A stretch of 64,000 bases of DNA from Larix kaempferi (taxonomy: Eukaryota; Streptophyta; Pinopsida; Pinales; Pinaceae). Below the pieces are notes generated by a model. The model had not been told where the DNA came from and searched no databases. It saw only the letters and a list, made by a program, of their open reading frames with translations. The translations under genes were made by a program, and so were the position numbers. The stretch spans positions 7,563,501 through 7,627,500 of the forward strand of contig BSBM01000602.1 of the NCBI GenBank assembly GCA_027924585.1, read 5' to 3'. Positions 1 to 11,930 of this stretch are shown piece after piece (within the stretch, counting starts at the first letter, position 1; every line of letters starts with the position of its first letter).

Positions 1-334
1 GTGCATCATCATAAGGAGAATTATTAATTGCTTTTACTTCACCCTCCTTGTTGCCACCAAGATCAAGTGATAGGTATTTCCACACGCGTTGATCAGTCCC
101 TTGAGAAGGTTCCATAGCCCATAGATCAAGGAAAGGAGTACACCACTTGCCTAGACCCGGTCTTGGGCTTATAGTGAAATCCTGGTAACTGACCAAGTGC
201 CTCCATTCTCCCAGAGAATGGCTCTCAGCCCCAGTATGAGCTTCCAGTCCCAGACTGGATCAATATTCTGGTATTTGACCAGGTGCCTCCATTCTCCCAG
301 AGAATGGCACTCGATGCTACTCAAAAAATCAACA
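1..334 (-). repeat. Partial 3' LTR of copia family A copy 1
   Basis: The inner end is placed at 334, where the plus strand reads ...aatcaaca then ctccctctcagcg. On the element strand this is a purine-rich tract ending gagggag followed by tgttgatt, a standard polypurine tract and LTR start. The stretch matches 61111-61444 of copy 2, whose LTR is 60231-61444. It carries two copies, 86 bp apart, of a perfect 8-bp inverted repeat with a 3-nt loop (203-221 and 289-307). Confidence 0.8.
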
Positions 335-353
335 CTCCCTCTCAGCGAGAGGG

Positions 354-1107
354 TCATTATCTGCAATACCAAGTTGCCTCGAAAGTGCACAAGCTTTGTC
401 AACGACAAAGGCTTGGTCAATATGTCAACAACCTGTTCATCTATATGAATGTACCGGAGCTTCATGGCACCTCCCTGTACCATATCTCTGATGAAGTGAT
501 ACTTCATCTCAATGTTCTTTGACCTGTCGTGAAATACAAGGTTCTCTGAAAGCTTAATGCAACTCCGATTATCGCCATGAATAATAGTTGGCTCAAGCTT
601 TCCACCAAACAAGTCAGAGAGAAGCTTTCTAAGCCAAACTGCTTCTCTGCAGGCATCACTGGCAGCAATATACTCAGCTTCAGCTGTGCTTTGAGCTATG
701 GAACCCTATTTTCTGCTAGACCAAGAGATCATGGCTGATCCCAAACTAAAACAGTACCCTGATGTGCTTTTCTGGTCCACTGCACTGCCACCCCAATCGG
801 AGTCAGCATATCCAAGTAGCATTACTCCACTATTAGAGGTATATATGAGCCCATAAGTAATAGTACATTGCAAATATCTGAGCACATGTTTGGCAGCTAT
901 CCAGTGTATGTGCTTTGGCTCGAACATGAACTGACTCAATGCATTCACTGCATAACAAATATCTACTCTCGTATGCACTAGATACATCAAAGATCCAATA
1001 AGTTGACGATACTGAGTAGGATCCACTGCCTTTGAATAAGTAGCCGAGTCACGTAACTTCTTTACGTTTGATGTCATGGGAACACTCATGGGTTTGGAGT
1101 CATGCAT
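354..1107 (-). pseudogene. copia A copy 1: RNase H and C-terminal reverse transcriptase (broken)
   Basis: Minus-strand reading gives copia RNase H landmarks: a GYADSDWGGS segment with QKSTSGYCFSLG after it, then RKQ, CREAVWLRKLL, DNRSCIKL, HDRSKNIEMKYHFIRD and DEQVVDILTKPL. The upstream part (706-1107) holds the end of reverse transcriptase, with SVPMTSN and YRQLIGSLMYL. The frame is interrupted near 613-706, so the domain is split over at least two reading frames. The role would be removal of the RNA strand during reverse transcription in virus-like particles; this copy cannot do it. Confidence 0.85.
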
Positions 1108-1830
1108 CCCAAACCTCTAAAAGATATCGACTGTATACTTCCCTTGAGACAGGAAGATCTCATCTAGCTTCTACCAGACCTCTAAACCAAGAAAATAGTG
1201 CATGAGTCCCAGATCTTTCATCTCAAATTATGAAGTAAGCTCCCTTTTGCACTGAACTATCAGTTGATCCTCTCCAGTAAGGAACAAGTCATCCACATAT
1301 AGGACTAGGATCAAGACATGGTTCTGAACAACCTTAAAGTAAAGGTTGGAATCAACAGTACTCTTGGAGAATCCCAAACTGTGAAGGTAACCATAAATCC
1401 TAGCATACCAGACCCTTGGGGCTTGTTTGAGTCAATACAAAGCTTTCTTTAGCTTGCACACATGAGACTTCATTTCATGAGTCACAAAACCTTCAGGTTT
1501 CTCAATGTAGACCTCTTCTTCAACTTCTCCATTAAGAAAAGCTGTCTTTACATCCATTTGATGGAGCTTCCATCCAAAGACAGCAACGAGGGAGATAATG
1601 GTCCTGATGGTGGTATACCTCGCAACAGGAGCAAATGTTTCATCATAGTCTATGCCTTCCTTTTGTGAGAAACCACGTGCAACAAGTCTTTCCTTATATT
1701 TCTCAATGCTGCCATCAGCAGCATGCTTGATTTTGTAGAGCCATCTGGAAGTCACCACAGACTTCCCTTTTGGTCTAGGAACAATTTCCCACACATCATT
1801 TTTCATAATGGAATTATATTCTTCTATCAT
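1108..1830 (-). pseudogene. copia A copy 1: reverse transcriptase core (broken)
   Basis: The N-terminal part (1432-1830) begins MIEEYNSIMKNDVW and shows SRWLYKIKHAADGSIEKYK, RLVARGFSQKEGIDY, TFAPVARYTTIR and HQMDVKTAFLNG, a canonical copia RT series with the first catalytic Asp in QMDVKTAF. The frame ends at a TGA where copy 2 encodes Gly (TAT TGA against TAT GGA), a G-to-T change. The YVDD box is present at 1288-1299 in the continuing frame, so the active site survives although the ORF does not. Further stops lie between 1108 and 1260. Confidence 0.88.
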
Positions 1831-1845
1831 GGCATCAATCCATAC

Positions 1846-3051
1846 CTAATGAGTTTCTGCTTCTTTGAATGTAGAAGGTTCTGCATCAATGAGCTTACTC
1901 ATAAGACCTGAGTACTTTTGGGGCTTCTTGCTTTCTCTAAATGTCCCAGAAGGAGCTTTATGCTTCTTTGCTTCTTGCAATGTCTCACGAAACCAAGCAG
2001 GTCTTCTCTTAGAAGGAGGAGCCTCAAGTAGTTCTTCAGCTGGTCTATCTGGAATTCGAGGCTCATCTTCTTCCTCCCTCTGAATCTCTGAATAAGGAGA
2101 GTTTGGAATGTCGGAAAGAGATTCTTCTGTATCTTTTGGAAGCTCTTTGGAGTGGCGAAAAACAACTTCCTCATGAAATATCACATCTCTGCTGACTTCA
2201 ATGTACCTTTGAACATGAACATAGATGCGGTAGGATTTTGAATTTCCACTGTACCCAACAAATGTGCCTTTCTTTCCGGAATGCTCTGGCTTCAATCCCT
2301 TTTCTTTAGGCACATGGATGTAGATTGCAGTGCCAAAGATCCTCATGTGGTCAACTGTAGGTTTCTTACCTGTAAAAACTTCTTCTAGAGTCTTTTCTCC
2401 CAAAATGGCATGAGGACTTCTGTTTTGAATGTAGATAGCAGTACCAGCAGCCTCAGCCCACAGAGGAAAAGGAAGATCTAGATCACATAACATGGCTTTA
2501 GCAGCCTCACATACTGTTCTATTCTTCCTTTCTGCAACCCCATTCTGTTGGAGGGTGTAAGGTACACTCAACTCCTTCTTGATTCCAGCTTCTTGGAAAA
2601 ATTCATCAAAATCATTAGATTCAAACTCACCTCCATTGTCTGACCTTAAGATATGGCTATGTCTTTTTGTCTGATTTTCAATCAGTGCCTTGAACTCCTT
2701 GAACTTATCAAAAGTTTCATTTTTAGCCTTTAGAAAGTAAATCAAAGATTTACGAGAGTAATCATCAATGAATAGTACATAGTATAAACAACCACTTAAA
2801 GAAGGTGAAGACATGGGTCCTCAAATGTCAGAATGAATCAAGTCTAAAATCCCTTTTGATCTGTTGTTACTCTTCGAAAAAGACTTCTTGGTATTTTTAC
2901 CAGGGGCACAGCCTTTACAAATACCACTATGTTCATTAGAAAACTCAGGCATACCTGTAACCATCTTTTGAAGACCAAGGAGGGTTGTATAATGAAGGTG
3001 CCCAAACCTTCGGTTCCATAACTCACAAGGGTTGATTGTACTGTGAACCAA
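1846..3051 (-). pseudogene. copia A copy 1: integrase with pre-integrase zinc finger (broken)
   Basis: 2821-3051 encodes the pre-integrase HHCC finger: FGHLHYTTL gives the His pair and CKGC the Cys pair. The core continues at 1846-2814 with FIDDYSRKSLIYFLK, RSDNGGEFES and NGVAERKNRT, covering the second and third members of the DD35E triad. A TGA separates the two parts where copy 2 encodes Cys in DICGPM. The core is followed by the FVGYSGNSKSY motif and an acidic, proline-rich linker to RT. The function would be insertion of element cDNA into the genome. Confidence 0.88.
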
Positions 3052-3090
3052 TACGTGAGTAAAATGCCCATATTCCTTGTAAAGGCCTCC

Positions 3091-3430
3091 CTATCGAACC
3101 CCATTCAATTCTACTGCACTCAACCTTTCATTCTTTGACCACAGAAGAACCTTTTTGTCCATGAATATAACTCTGTAGCCTTTATCTTCCAAGCCAGCAA
3201 CTGAAAGGAGATTCTTCTTCAGGCCTGGAACATATAGTATGTCTTCAATGTGCAACATGGTCCCTGAATCAAGTTGAAATGAAACTGAGCCCACTCCCTC
3301 AATTTTGTAGGTGGAGTCATCTCCAAGTTCTACTTGAGTGGCAAACTTCTTCTTTCTGTAGCTCGTAAGAACTTCACGGGAACCAGTCATATGTTTTGAG
3401 CCTCCACTGTCCACCAACCAAGAATTTGAA
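3091..3430 (-). pseudogene. copia A copy 1: aspartic protease (truncated)
   Basis: The frame reads NSWLVDSGGSKHMTG, a copia aspartic protease active site (D-S-G), then FATQVELGDDSTYKIEGVG and ILYVPGLKKNLLSVAGL, which is the standard protease to pre-integrase transition. No ATG is expected here, since protease is an internal domain of gag-pol. The frame ends towards gag at the tandem repeat starting near 3430; gag and its zinc knuckle are missing from this copy. Confidence 0.88.
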
Positions 3431-3550
3431 AGGCTGGCTAGTTTCCATGTGGATTGTGTGCGAACTAAGGCTGGCTAGTTTCCATGTGGATTGTGTGCGA
3501 ACTAAGGCTGGCTAGTTTCCATGTGGATTGTGTGCGAACTAAGGCTGGCT
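3430..3550. repeat. 37-bp tandem repeat, 3.3 copies, at a copia/LINE junction
   Basis: Units start at 3430, 3467 and 3504, and a 10-base fourth start lies at 3541. The units are identical to one another, so the expansion is recent compared with the decay of the flanks. The array lies exactly where copia homology ends and LINE ORF1 homology approaches. Confidence 0.95.
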
Positions 3551-3559
3551 CCACTGTTA

Positions 3560-4300
3560 GTCAACTTGTGATTGTCCATACAAGGCGAAGCCAAGGGGGT
3601 CAATGAATTAGGTACCTCCAAAACAAATGTAGACTGAAGTCTCTCTCGTATAGTTTGGTTTATTGGCACTTCAGGTTCAGGATGTGAACCCTTCTTATGT
3701 CACCAGTAGTCACGAACAAAATGCATCGAGCAATCTTGGATAAGGTGTCCATAGACATAACACCAGTTGTAATGGAACAACAGTCCAGTGTAGTCAAGGT
3801 CCTGAGAAATGGTATAAGAATCCCTTGTGATGTTGATTTTGTCCGATAGACTGTCCCTGATATCAAGGTCGACTAGAATCTTTGCAACCGCCATATCCTC
3901 GGTAACCTCGAAGCTGTTGTCCGATAGGAGAAATAATCCCAGTGACTCTCCAATAAGAGCAAATATCTTTGGACTCCATAGTTCAGGCGGTAAACCCGAG
4001 AGATTTACCCAAGTAGGGTGGGAGTAAGTCTTCTCTGTACGAGCGTTAAAATCCGGTATCCATCTCTTAACCTTGAATGGCATAGTCCCCCAGAACCAGT
4101 GGCCTTCAAGGATCCTTTTTGCGTTTACAGAGGTTCTGAGGATAGCTCCCAACCATTCTTTTGAGAGCCCAAAACATTGAGGGGTATAATAAAAAAAACT
4201 CCAATTGTTTGCAACGCACGTACGAAAGGTGGCTAGTGCCATACTACCACCATAGAAGCGGCCAACTATTGTTGTTCAGTCATCGAAAAAAAATTGAACA
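3560..4300 (-). pseudogene. LINE ORF1 remnant with DUF4283 and CCHC knuckle
   Basis: The longest open part is 3700-4242. The element strand reads VGRFYGG, MALATFRTC, KRILEGHWFWG, MPFKVKRWIPDFN, PTWVNLSGLPPELW and FALIGESLGLFL, then VDLDI and LDYTGLLFHYNWCYVYGHLIQDC. This is the DUF4283 domain of plant L1-type LINE ORF1 proteins ending in a zinc knuckle of the C-x2-C-x4-H-x4-C type, with one Cys apparently changed. ORF1 proteins bind LINE RNA in the retrotransposition particle. A stop follows the knuckle, though similar coding texture continues to about 3560. No EN or RT of this LINE is next to it. Confidence 0.8.
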
Positions 4301-6100
4301 TCGGCACATCCTCACCCAGAGCAAGATTAGTCTTCGGATTCCGTTTAACACACCTTCTGCGCTTTATACCTATAGGGGTTAGACTGACACCCAGGTCTGG
4401 AACCTTTGCAGAAGATGGTTCACCAAAGAAAAGGCTCGAGCGCTCTATAGAGCCTAAAGAATAGTGGGAGTCGGGAACCTGGATAGGAAAAGTACTGACA
4501 CCATGGGAAAATGGGGGAGGATGAAAGGTGGCGGGATATTAAATACTTTCCTCCTCGGCGAGTGTGATCTTGTTGATAATGAGGGTCAATTTCCCAAGGC
4601 ACATAGGAAGGTTCCATGTGTCCTATGTCATAAAGGCAGTACTCGGGAAACGGTTAAAAAAGTAGGTCTGACAACAACAAAACGGTGATGGAAGTCCCTC
4701 TAGTTGATGTCTAATAAAAAAAAACTGGAAGAAAAAATAAGAGTCGACCATCAAAAGGTTAAGGATAAATCCAAAAAAAGAGACCACTACCTACCATGTG
4801 TAAAAAGCACATATACGCCATTAAGCGCATACAAACACAAGCCTTCGATATATGGGCTCTGCAAACCCAGATATACACTGGAACCTAGAAACACCGCCAT
4901 CCATGAAAATCATTGCCGCCATACACCTATATAAAGTGAAATACAACTTAATATATTTGTGTAAGTATCAAGATTTTATGATATAATACATCACCTTAAG
5001 TGTTTAACAATTACCTAAGTGTTTAATAATTATAGTGTAATACAATGTTTATAACATAAGAATTAAGTGTTTAACAATTATTTTCTTAGACATTAAATCA
5101 ATTAGTCTCAACTTTAGAACTATATAAATGATTCACTACCTAAATTAGTCTCAACTTTAGAACTATTTGCAAATTTTATAGTGTAAATTATATTGCATTA
5201 TGGATTAAGCCCATTATTGACCTAATTTACAATGAAATCATAGAAGGCAATATCACAAGAGCATGGAAAACAATCCCACCTATCTAATAATTTATCTAGG
5301 TATACCCCTGGCCACCAACATATTGATCATGAATATCAACATTAATCAAGTAGCTCAATAATTAAATCAATTTAACCACATTCTAATGAATCACCATTTA
5401 ATATTATAATTATAATACATAGTAATAAATAACATCTGCATTTACTGGTGATTACTAGTTTACACTTAGTCTTCTCACAGTCACATGAAAATGTTGACTT
5501 TACAATTTCTTTAACACTGCCTACCTAGTGGAAGACCCCATATGACACTTTTGTCCAGGCCGGTGCTAAGCAAGCCAAAATAATACAAAGCACTTGTCCC
5601 ATTTTAACTCTACCTTTATATTATCACATATCATAAATCAGTTTACCTTCTTATTATTATAGATCTAGAATATTATACATTTGGGAATGACCACATTTTT
5701 TTCATACAACTTCATTTTGATCCCTTAAAGATGGATGGAGTGTCCACTCGAAATATTGGGCATTTCTAAAACCTTAACATAGTGTAATTCCACAAACTTC
5801 AACACAATGATAATCTATATAAAATGAAATGGAATAGTCCAAAGAACAAAGAACAATACTTGTAATAAACTATCGTATCAAACAAAGATTGAGGTACAAC
5901 ATAATACATATTTTTTCAAAGTTTTGTAAATGAATGTAACTATCTTACATAACACATACATATCATAATTGTGTAAATGGGTGCAACTATCATAGATGGA
6001 TAATTTTCTCCTACTATTTAAACAAGTTATATGAATAATTAGAAAATAAATATATATGAGATGGATAGGTAAAAGTAATCAAAACTTTGTATTTGTTTTT
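4301..6100. other. Unassigned AT-rich spacer
   Basis: 4301-4720 may be the LINE 5' leader, since it directly precedes the ORF1 remnant on the minus strand and holds no coding frame I can defend. From about 4940 the sequence is AT-rich with stops in all frames, apart from a short local repetition of ttagtctcaactttagaac near 5103-5160. No gene, RNA gene or terminal repeat was recognised. Confidence 0.6.
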
Positions 6101-6700
6101 AACAAAAAAAACAAATCAATATTCTTTATGGTGGGTTGTCACTACTTCTGTATAATGCCAAAATGCCAATTTAGAATATGACGTTTGTTTAAAAAAAAAA
6201 CAAATCAATATTCTTTATGGTAGGTTGTCACTATTTCTATATAATGCCAAAATGCCAATTTAGAAGATGACTTTGTTTAAAAAACAAAAAATCAATATTC
6301 TTTATGGTGGGTTGTCACTACTTCCATATAATGCCAAAACGCCAATTTAGAAGAGATTTGGTGAAGCTCTAGCATAAATCTATGATTAAAAAATTATTTA
6401 ACCTAAAAAAATCTCTAACCACATTATTGTTAATTTTTTAACAATGTAACAATTGTCACATTGGTGACTCATCATCCCTAACACTCTTGAAACTTGCAAT
6501 GTCTTGGAATTATCAAAGTTGCTTTGTGATCATGTGCTTCACTTGTCCTTTTTCTTTTTTTCTTTATTTATTTTTGTTTTTCAAATTTAAAAAAAAACAA
6601 TTTCTTTACTTTTTATTTCTTTGTATATGTTTTTAGAGAGCAAAGAAATATTCTTTAGGGCGAGTTGTTATTATTTCTTTGTATTTGTCTTTATTATACC
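6100..6700. repeat. Tandem 87-89-bp repeats and start of a degenerate repeat family
   Basis: Three copies begin at about 6112, 6201 and 6288 (periods 89 and 87), each with the motif attctttatggtgggttgtc followed by cactacttc and atgccaa. The third copy runs on into a longer module (gtgaagctc, then aaatctctaac, then caaagttgctttgtgatca). This order recurs at 9.8-11.9 kb, so these bases belong to a larger repeat family rather than a simple minisatellite. Confidence 0.85.
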
Positions 6701-7135
6701 TGCCAAGGTAGCAATCGGTTAGGTTGCAATTTTATTTTTTTTTCTGATAAATTTTTTTCCATAGTTTTTTTATAGTTTACATAATTTAAAAATTAAATAA
6801 TATTTTTTATAATTTTAAAATATTATATTAATAATTTTTCATTGGACAAAAATTATTAAAATATTATGTTAATAATGTATGATTGGTTAAAAAGTATGAC
6901 AAGACTAATTTCCTCTGCTGTGAGGTTTAATTGTAAGAATTTTAAAATAGATTAGAAATTTAAAAATAAATATTTTTTTAATTGATGCTATGTCGCACTG
7001 GTTTGTACAGTACAGCCCTACTATGCTGCTTTCCGCTGGTTCTACCATCAAATGTCCCCTCAACCTCGACCTCGGAACCCTAACGTCGTGGGATGAAGGT
7101 GACTTTCAATTAATGTAATTATATATAATCGTCGA

Positions 7136-7558
7136 GAGGCGGACCCATCCTGGCCATAATTTGAGCCCACTTTATTTAAAATCATTTATTATGATAGCGA
7201 GTTTGATTTGAAATCAACCTTGGCAGAAGTGCACTGATGCCAATGCGTACACATTCCATTCAATGTAATTTTTTTTATTATTTATAAAGAGTGGCATGAT
7301 GTTTACTTTAAATGATATGTGAGATTTTTTTAAATGATATGATGTTTACTTTAAATTATATGTGAGAAGCGGACCCAGCCTGGTCAAAATTTGAGCCCAC
7401 TTTATTTAAAATCATTTATTACGACAGCGAGTTTGATTTGAAATCAACCTTGGCAGAAGTGCACTGATGCCAATGCGTACACATTCCATTCAATGTAATT
7501 TTTTTTTTTTTATAAAGAGTGGCATGATGTTTACTTCAAATGATATGTGAGATTTCTA
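7136..7558. repeat. 230-bp tandem duplication
   Basis: The block starting gaggcggaccca at 7136 recurs at 7366 as gaagcggaccca and continues for about 190 bp with few differences (both contain ttgatttgaaatcaacc and gccaatgcgtacacattcc). Upstream (6760-7135) is AT-rich, with a short GC-richer patch near 7010-7090. No coding frame was found in either unit. Confidence 0.9.
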
Positions 7559-7876
7559 AATAATATGGCGTCATATAAAAACCTCATTCCACGTAAAATA
7601 TATTTTTTTATGCATTTTCATATTTCCATGGGCTTTTCAAATTAGAGTAGTTGCTCAATCTTATTCAATGACAAACATCGACCTTTACATTTTATGTTTT
7701 TATAATTAATTAAATTAATATTTAGTTTGTTCAAGTGTATAGTATAGTTTATTTAAAGGTTTTTATTGTATAGTATAGTTTATTTAAAAGTTTTTCGAAC
7801 ATCAACACAGTCATAGTCATTTGGTGATTTATTTTTATTAATTTTTATTAATCGTATCTTTTATATTAAATTTTTA

Positions 7877-8150
7877 ATTAATTTATAATGGTTAATTATA
7901 TTAATTAAAAATAATATATATTTATTGATTTCTTTAAATTAATAATTTAAATTTTGAGTTAATTACCATAGTTAAAGTTAATTGTTTACGTCTAATAAAA
8001 ATTAATTGTATTTTTTGTATTAATTTGTTAATTAATTTATAATGGTTAATTATATTAATTAAAAATAATATATTTACTAGTTTTTTTTTAAATTAATAAT
8101 GTAAAGTTTAAGTTAATTACTATAGTTAAAGTTAATTGTTTATATCTAAC
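7877..8150. repeat. 154-bp AT-rich tandem duplication
   Basis: attaatttataatggttaat occurs at 7877 and 8031. The following bases, including a shared agttaattaccatagttaaag-like stretch and ttaattgttta, repeat with small indels. No gene is seen. Confidence 0.8.
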
Positions 8151-9840
8151 AAAACAAAGTAAAAAATTGAAAAAATATTTGAAATATTTGTTTATGTTCT
8201 TGTTGAGCTCCTATGTATTCACTATGTAATGATTGAGTAGATATAGCCTTTACAACTTGAACCACCAACTAAAAGAAAATTTTATTTCAATTATTTTCAT
8301 GCATTTTGTTACACTATCATAAACAATCAATTTTTTAATATCAATATCTCTCTAAAATAAAGGTTATTAACAAAATCAAGTCCCTTAAGGTTGCAAATTA
8401 TTATTCACTATAGATTAGAAGTAAAAATCTAATTCAATGTTACTAGGTGTTATTGTGGCTGCAAATCATCCCCTAGAGGTACCATGGACTCTTGTGGATA
8501 CAAGTCCTAAGTTCAAATTCAATTAAATCCTTAAAAAAGTTACAAAACATTATTGTCATTGTAGATCACATTCTTAAATTTTGGTTGGTCCCTTTGGGGG
8601 TTACCGGTGGTTTTTGTCGCTATATGGCATATATTTAGATCAAGTTGAATCTCTGCTTTGCTGATTCATATATTCAGATCAATTTGAATCCCTACTTTGA
8701 CAATCGGCATTGTGGTTGATGTCTTGAGGGAATGCTTATCTACCACGCATTTTTCGTCTAATTTTCTTTAAAATTTAACTAATTTTTATTTATATTTAAA
8801 GTAATATCTAAATAAATAAACAGTTATTTAAATATATTTTATAAATAATTACTTTTTTTATTATAATGTATTTATATATATATATTTTTTATATTAGCAA
8901 ATGTTATTTAAAGTTAATTTATGAATTTATAGTGTCGATTTTAATAGTAGAAAGAGTTATTAATATTTTAAGTTTTTTTCAATATTTATAATACTATATT
9001 AAAACATCTATAAACTATTACATTACTATATTAAAACATTTATAAACTATTACATTAAAACATATTTAATGTAATAGTTTATATATACAATGCATTTCGA
9101 ATTAATGTATCAACTGTGTTTATTTTTGCTTAATTACAATGGTCTTTTCTTTGAACTTGACTTACTTTAGTATATTTGAAAAGGAATTTCTAGCATCATA
9201 AAAAACATGGATGTCCTACGCGTCTACAGGATAGCAACTTAGATTAGTTTGTTGGCTTCCCAACATTGTTCTGGAATTCATTAATTTTTAAATTACTTGA
9301 TTTTTAATAAACATAGAGCATAGAACAATATTATAATTATTAGTTTCTTATTAATTTTTTAAAAAATAATATCATCATTAAATTTATAATACTAGAATAT
9401 ATTTTAATCATAATTATAAATTAATAAAAATTCATTTTTATCATGTTCTTTTATTATTATTTAAAAATAAAATAATTTGAATACTAAACCATTACAATAT
9501 AGTTATAGATATCATATTAATTATAAATTGTATTAACATAAATTACAAAACCACACTTCTACTCTACTACTAAATCTTGTTTTAAGATTCTACATATCAC
9601 ACTTTTATTATATTACTAAATCTTCTTGTTAATTTTTAGATATGGGCTTTCATATGTGTTTTTTTAAGATTGTAGGAGTGTTTTAATTACTTTTGTAAAT
9701 GATAAAGGCTGATTTAATATACAATTCATATTCGTAGTACGTGTCACTTCTTTCCTACTTTTAGATTAATTTTCATTACTATTTCAACTTTTTAATTTTG
9801 GATAATAAATAACTAATACATTACAACATTTCTAAATTGC
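8151..9840. other. AT-rich spacer; weak SINE-like box B at 8512
   Basis: No coding frame was recognised. Around 8440-8535 a GC-richer patch ends in agttcaaattc, which resembles a degenerate tRNA-type box B (GGTTCGANTCC), with a possible but poor box A upstream. This could be an old tRNA-derived SINE but the evidence is thin. The rest is AT-rich with poly-A/T runs. Confidence 0.4.
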
Positions 9841-11930
9841 AGGTATAAGCACCTTTCGTGCTAATTTGACTGGTTGAGTGAGTTGTGACTATTTCTACAT
9901 TATGTCAAATTAAAATAAGACATTTAATGAAGCTCATCATAAATATATGGTTAAAAAAATCTTAAACCCTCAAAAAAAATCTCTAATAACATGATTGTTA
10001 AATTTTTAACATTGTAGCAATTGTCACTTTGTGTGAGTCGTCGTTTCTACACATAAACTTATAGTATATTCGAATTTTCAAGGTTGCTTTATGATCAGTG
10101 TCTTGATTTGTCATTTTTCCTTCCTCCTATTTGCTTTTGGTATATAAAATAAACAAATATTCTTTATGGTGGGTTGTCACTACTTCTACATAATATCTTC
10201 ATTTGTCATTTTGCCTTCTTCATATTTGTTTTTTGGTATATAAAATAAATAAATATAATTTTATGGTGGGTTGTTACTACTTCTCCATAATATTAAACAT
10301 AAAAGTTTGAAGGTTCATTTTTTTATTTGGATGGATTTTATTCTAGTTGTTTTTTTTGTTTTTTTGTGTAGCTTTGCAGTGTAATAAGGAAAAGATGGGG
10401 ATGGGGATGGTTTTGATTATGAGAAATGGAATGATTGTTAATGAATGATTGGAATGTAAACTTAACATTAACACAAGGGAAAAGTTGATTGCACTTTGGG
10501 GGTTGCTCTTTATTGCCTAAAAAAAAAAAAAAAAAAAACAGGTAACCTGCTTACAGGTAGTAGGAGACTCCCAGATGATTGTTGACTAGATATTTGGTAA
10601 ATGCTCACTTCATATCTCCTTATTGGAATGGTGGAAAAGGTGCATTAAACTGCTTCAAGAGACTTTTTCGGAAATTTCCTTCAAGGATATTCATAGGAAT
10701 TTCAACAAGAAGGTGGATCTTCTATCTAAGAGCGATTTAGATTTGGCTATAGGTGTCCTTTTTATTGAAGAGTTGGTACAATGAGTGATAACTAGCTCAT
10801 ATTCTCTCAACCTTTTTTAATCAGAATTGTCTTTTATAGATTAGTTGGTTTTGTTTATTTTGTTTCTCTCTTTCTTTGGATGTCTTTGTAGGGAAGGATC
10901 CCAATTAAACACGATATCATTTTTGTCTTATGTTACAGTTGGTTATATATGTATGTATGATTAATGCAGTACAATTATTATGCTTCATGAACATTTCCAG
11001 GATGTAGATGCCCTTTGTTGATATGATCAAATGATGTAAAAAAATAGTTTGATTCTTAATGAATTACAAGTATTGTTAAGTTTTTAAGTTGAAAAAAAAT
11101 GCCAAACATGATGTCAAATTAGAAGAGAACTTTTAGTGGAATTCAACATAAATCTAAATCTAAGAATTTCTTGCAACAACATTGTTGACACATATTTCTC
11201 ACACATTATTAACATAGTGGCTTGGAATTTTCAAAACTACTTTGTGATTGCTATCTTGATTTGATTTGCACTTTTTCCTTCATTATATTTGTTTTTCATA
11301 TGTAAAGCAAACAAATGTTCTTTATGGTGGATTGTCACTACTTCCACAATGTCAAATTAGAAGAAGACTTTTGGTGAAGCTCAACATAACCCATAAAAAT
11401 CTCAAACCATATGATTGATAAAATTTTAAAAAATCTATAACCATATGACTGATAAAATTTTAATAACATAACATTCGTAATGTTATATCACTATGCATTA
11501 TATTGATGATTAACATAACATTCGTAATGTTACATCACTATGCGTTATGTTATATCATTATTTGTCATTCATAGAGACATGAAACTTTCAATGGCTTGAC
11601 ATGAAACTTTCAATGGATTGGAATTTTAAAAGTTGCTTTGCTATCACCATCTTGACTTGACCCTTTTTCCTATGGATTGGTTTTTGGTGTTGAAAGAAAA
11701 TTATGATCGGTTCTCAGTACTGCTACCTAATGTCAAATTAGAAGAGGACTTTCCACATAATGTCAATTAGAAGAGGATTGATAAATTTTAACACTATAAG
11801 ACTTTTCGCATCTTACATTTTTTATCCATCATTCTTGACACATGAAATTTAGAGTAGCTTGGAATTTTCAAAGTTTTTTTGTGATCATTGTCTTGACTTG
11901 TGATTTTTTCTAACATGATAGAATATCAAT
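9840..11930. repeat. Degenerate repeat array, modules of roughly 250-400 bp
   Basis: Four modules recur in the same order: a ttctttatggtgggttgtca block (near 9874, 10163, 10258, 11318, 11700), a gaagaggacttttggtgaagc block (about 9920, 11115, 11350, 11740), an aaatct/ttgttaa block, and a cttggaattttcaaagttgc plus gatca..cttgacttgt block (about 10070, 11220, 11620, 11855). Copies are quite diverged. A LINE RNase H relic (10380-10790) interrupts the array. No coding capacity or terminal inverted repeats were found. Confidence 0.75.
10380..10790 (+). pseudogene. LINE RNase H relic
   Basis: Plus-strand reading gives TREKLIALWGLLFIA, then VVGDSQMIVD, LLEWWKRC, FSEISFKDIHRNFNKKVD and LLSKSDLDL. 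This is the order seen at the C-terminal RNase H of plant LINEs (a GDS motif, then an I-x-R-x-x-N-x-x-x-D helix). The domain is broken by stops and by a run of about 20 A near 10520, which falls between the REKL helix and the GDS strand. It is a short, old 3' LINE fragment with no visible flanking duplication. Confidence 0.7.

Larger units (their letters stand above)
1..3430 (-). mobile_element. Ty1/copia element, family A copy 1 (decayed, truncated)
   Basis: On the minus strand the order is protease, pre-integrase zinc finger, integrase, reverse transcriptase, RNase H, polypurine tract and LTR, the Ty1/copia order. Base 1 aligns with base 61111 of a second copy in this window and the match runs through LTR and pol with only scattered differences. 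The gag end is missing: homology stops near 3430, at a 37-bp tandem repeat followed by a LINE remnant. The LTR runs off the left edge. Stops and frameshifts break pol in several places, so this copy is not functional. Confidence 0.93.
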
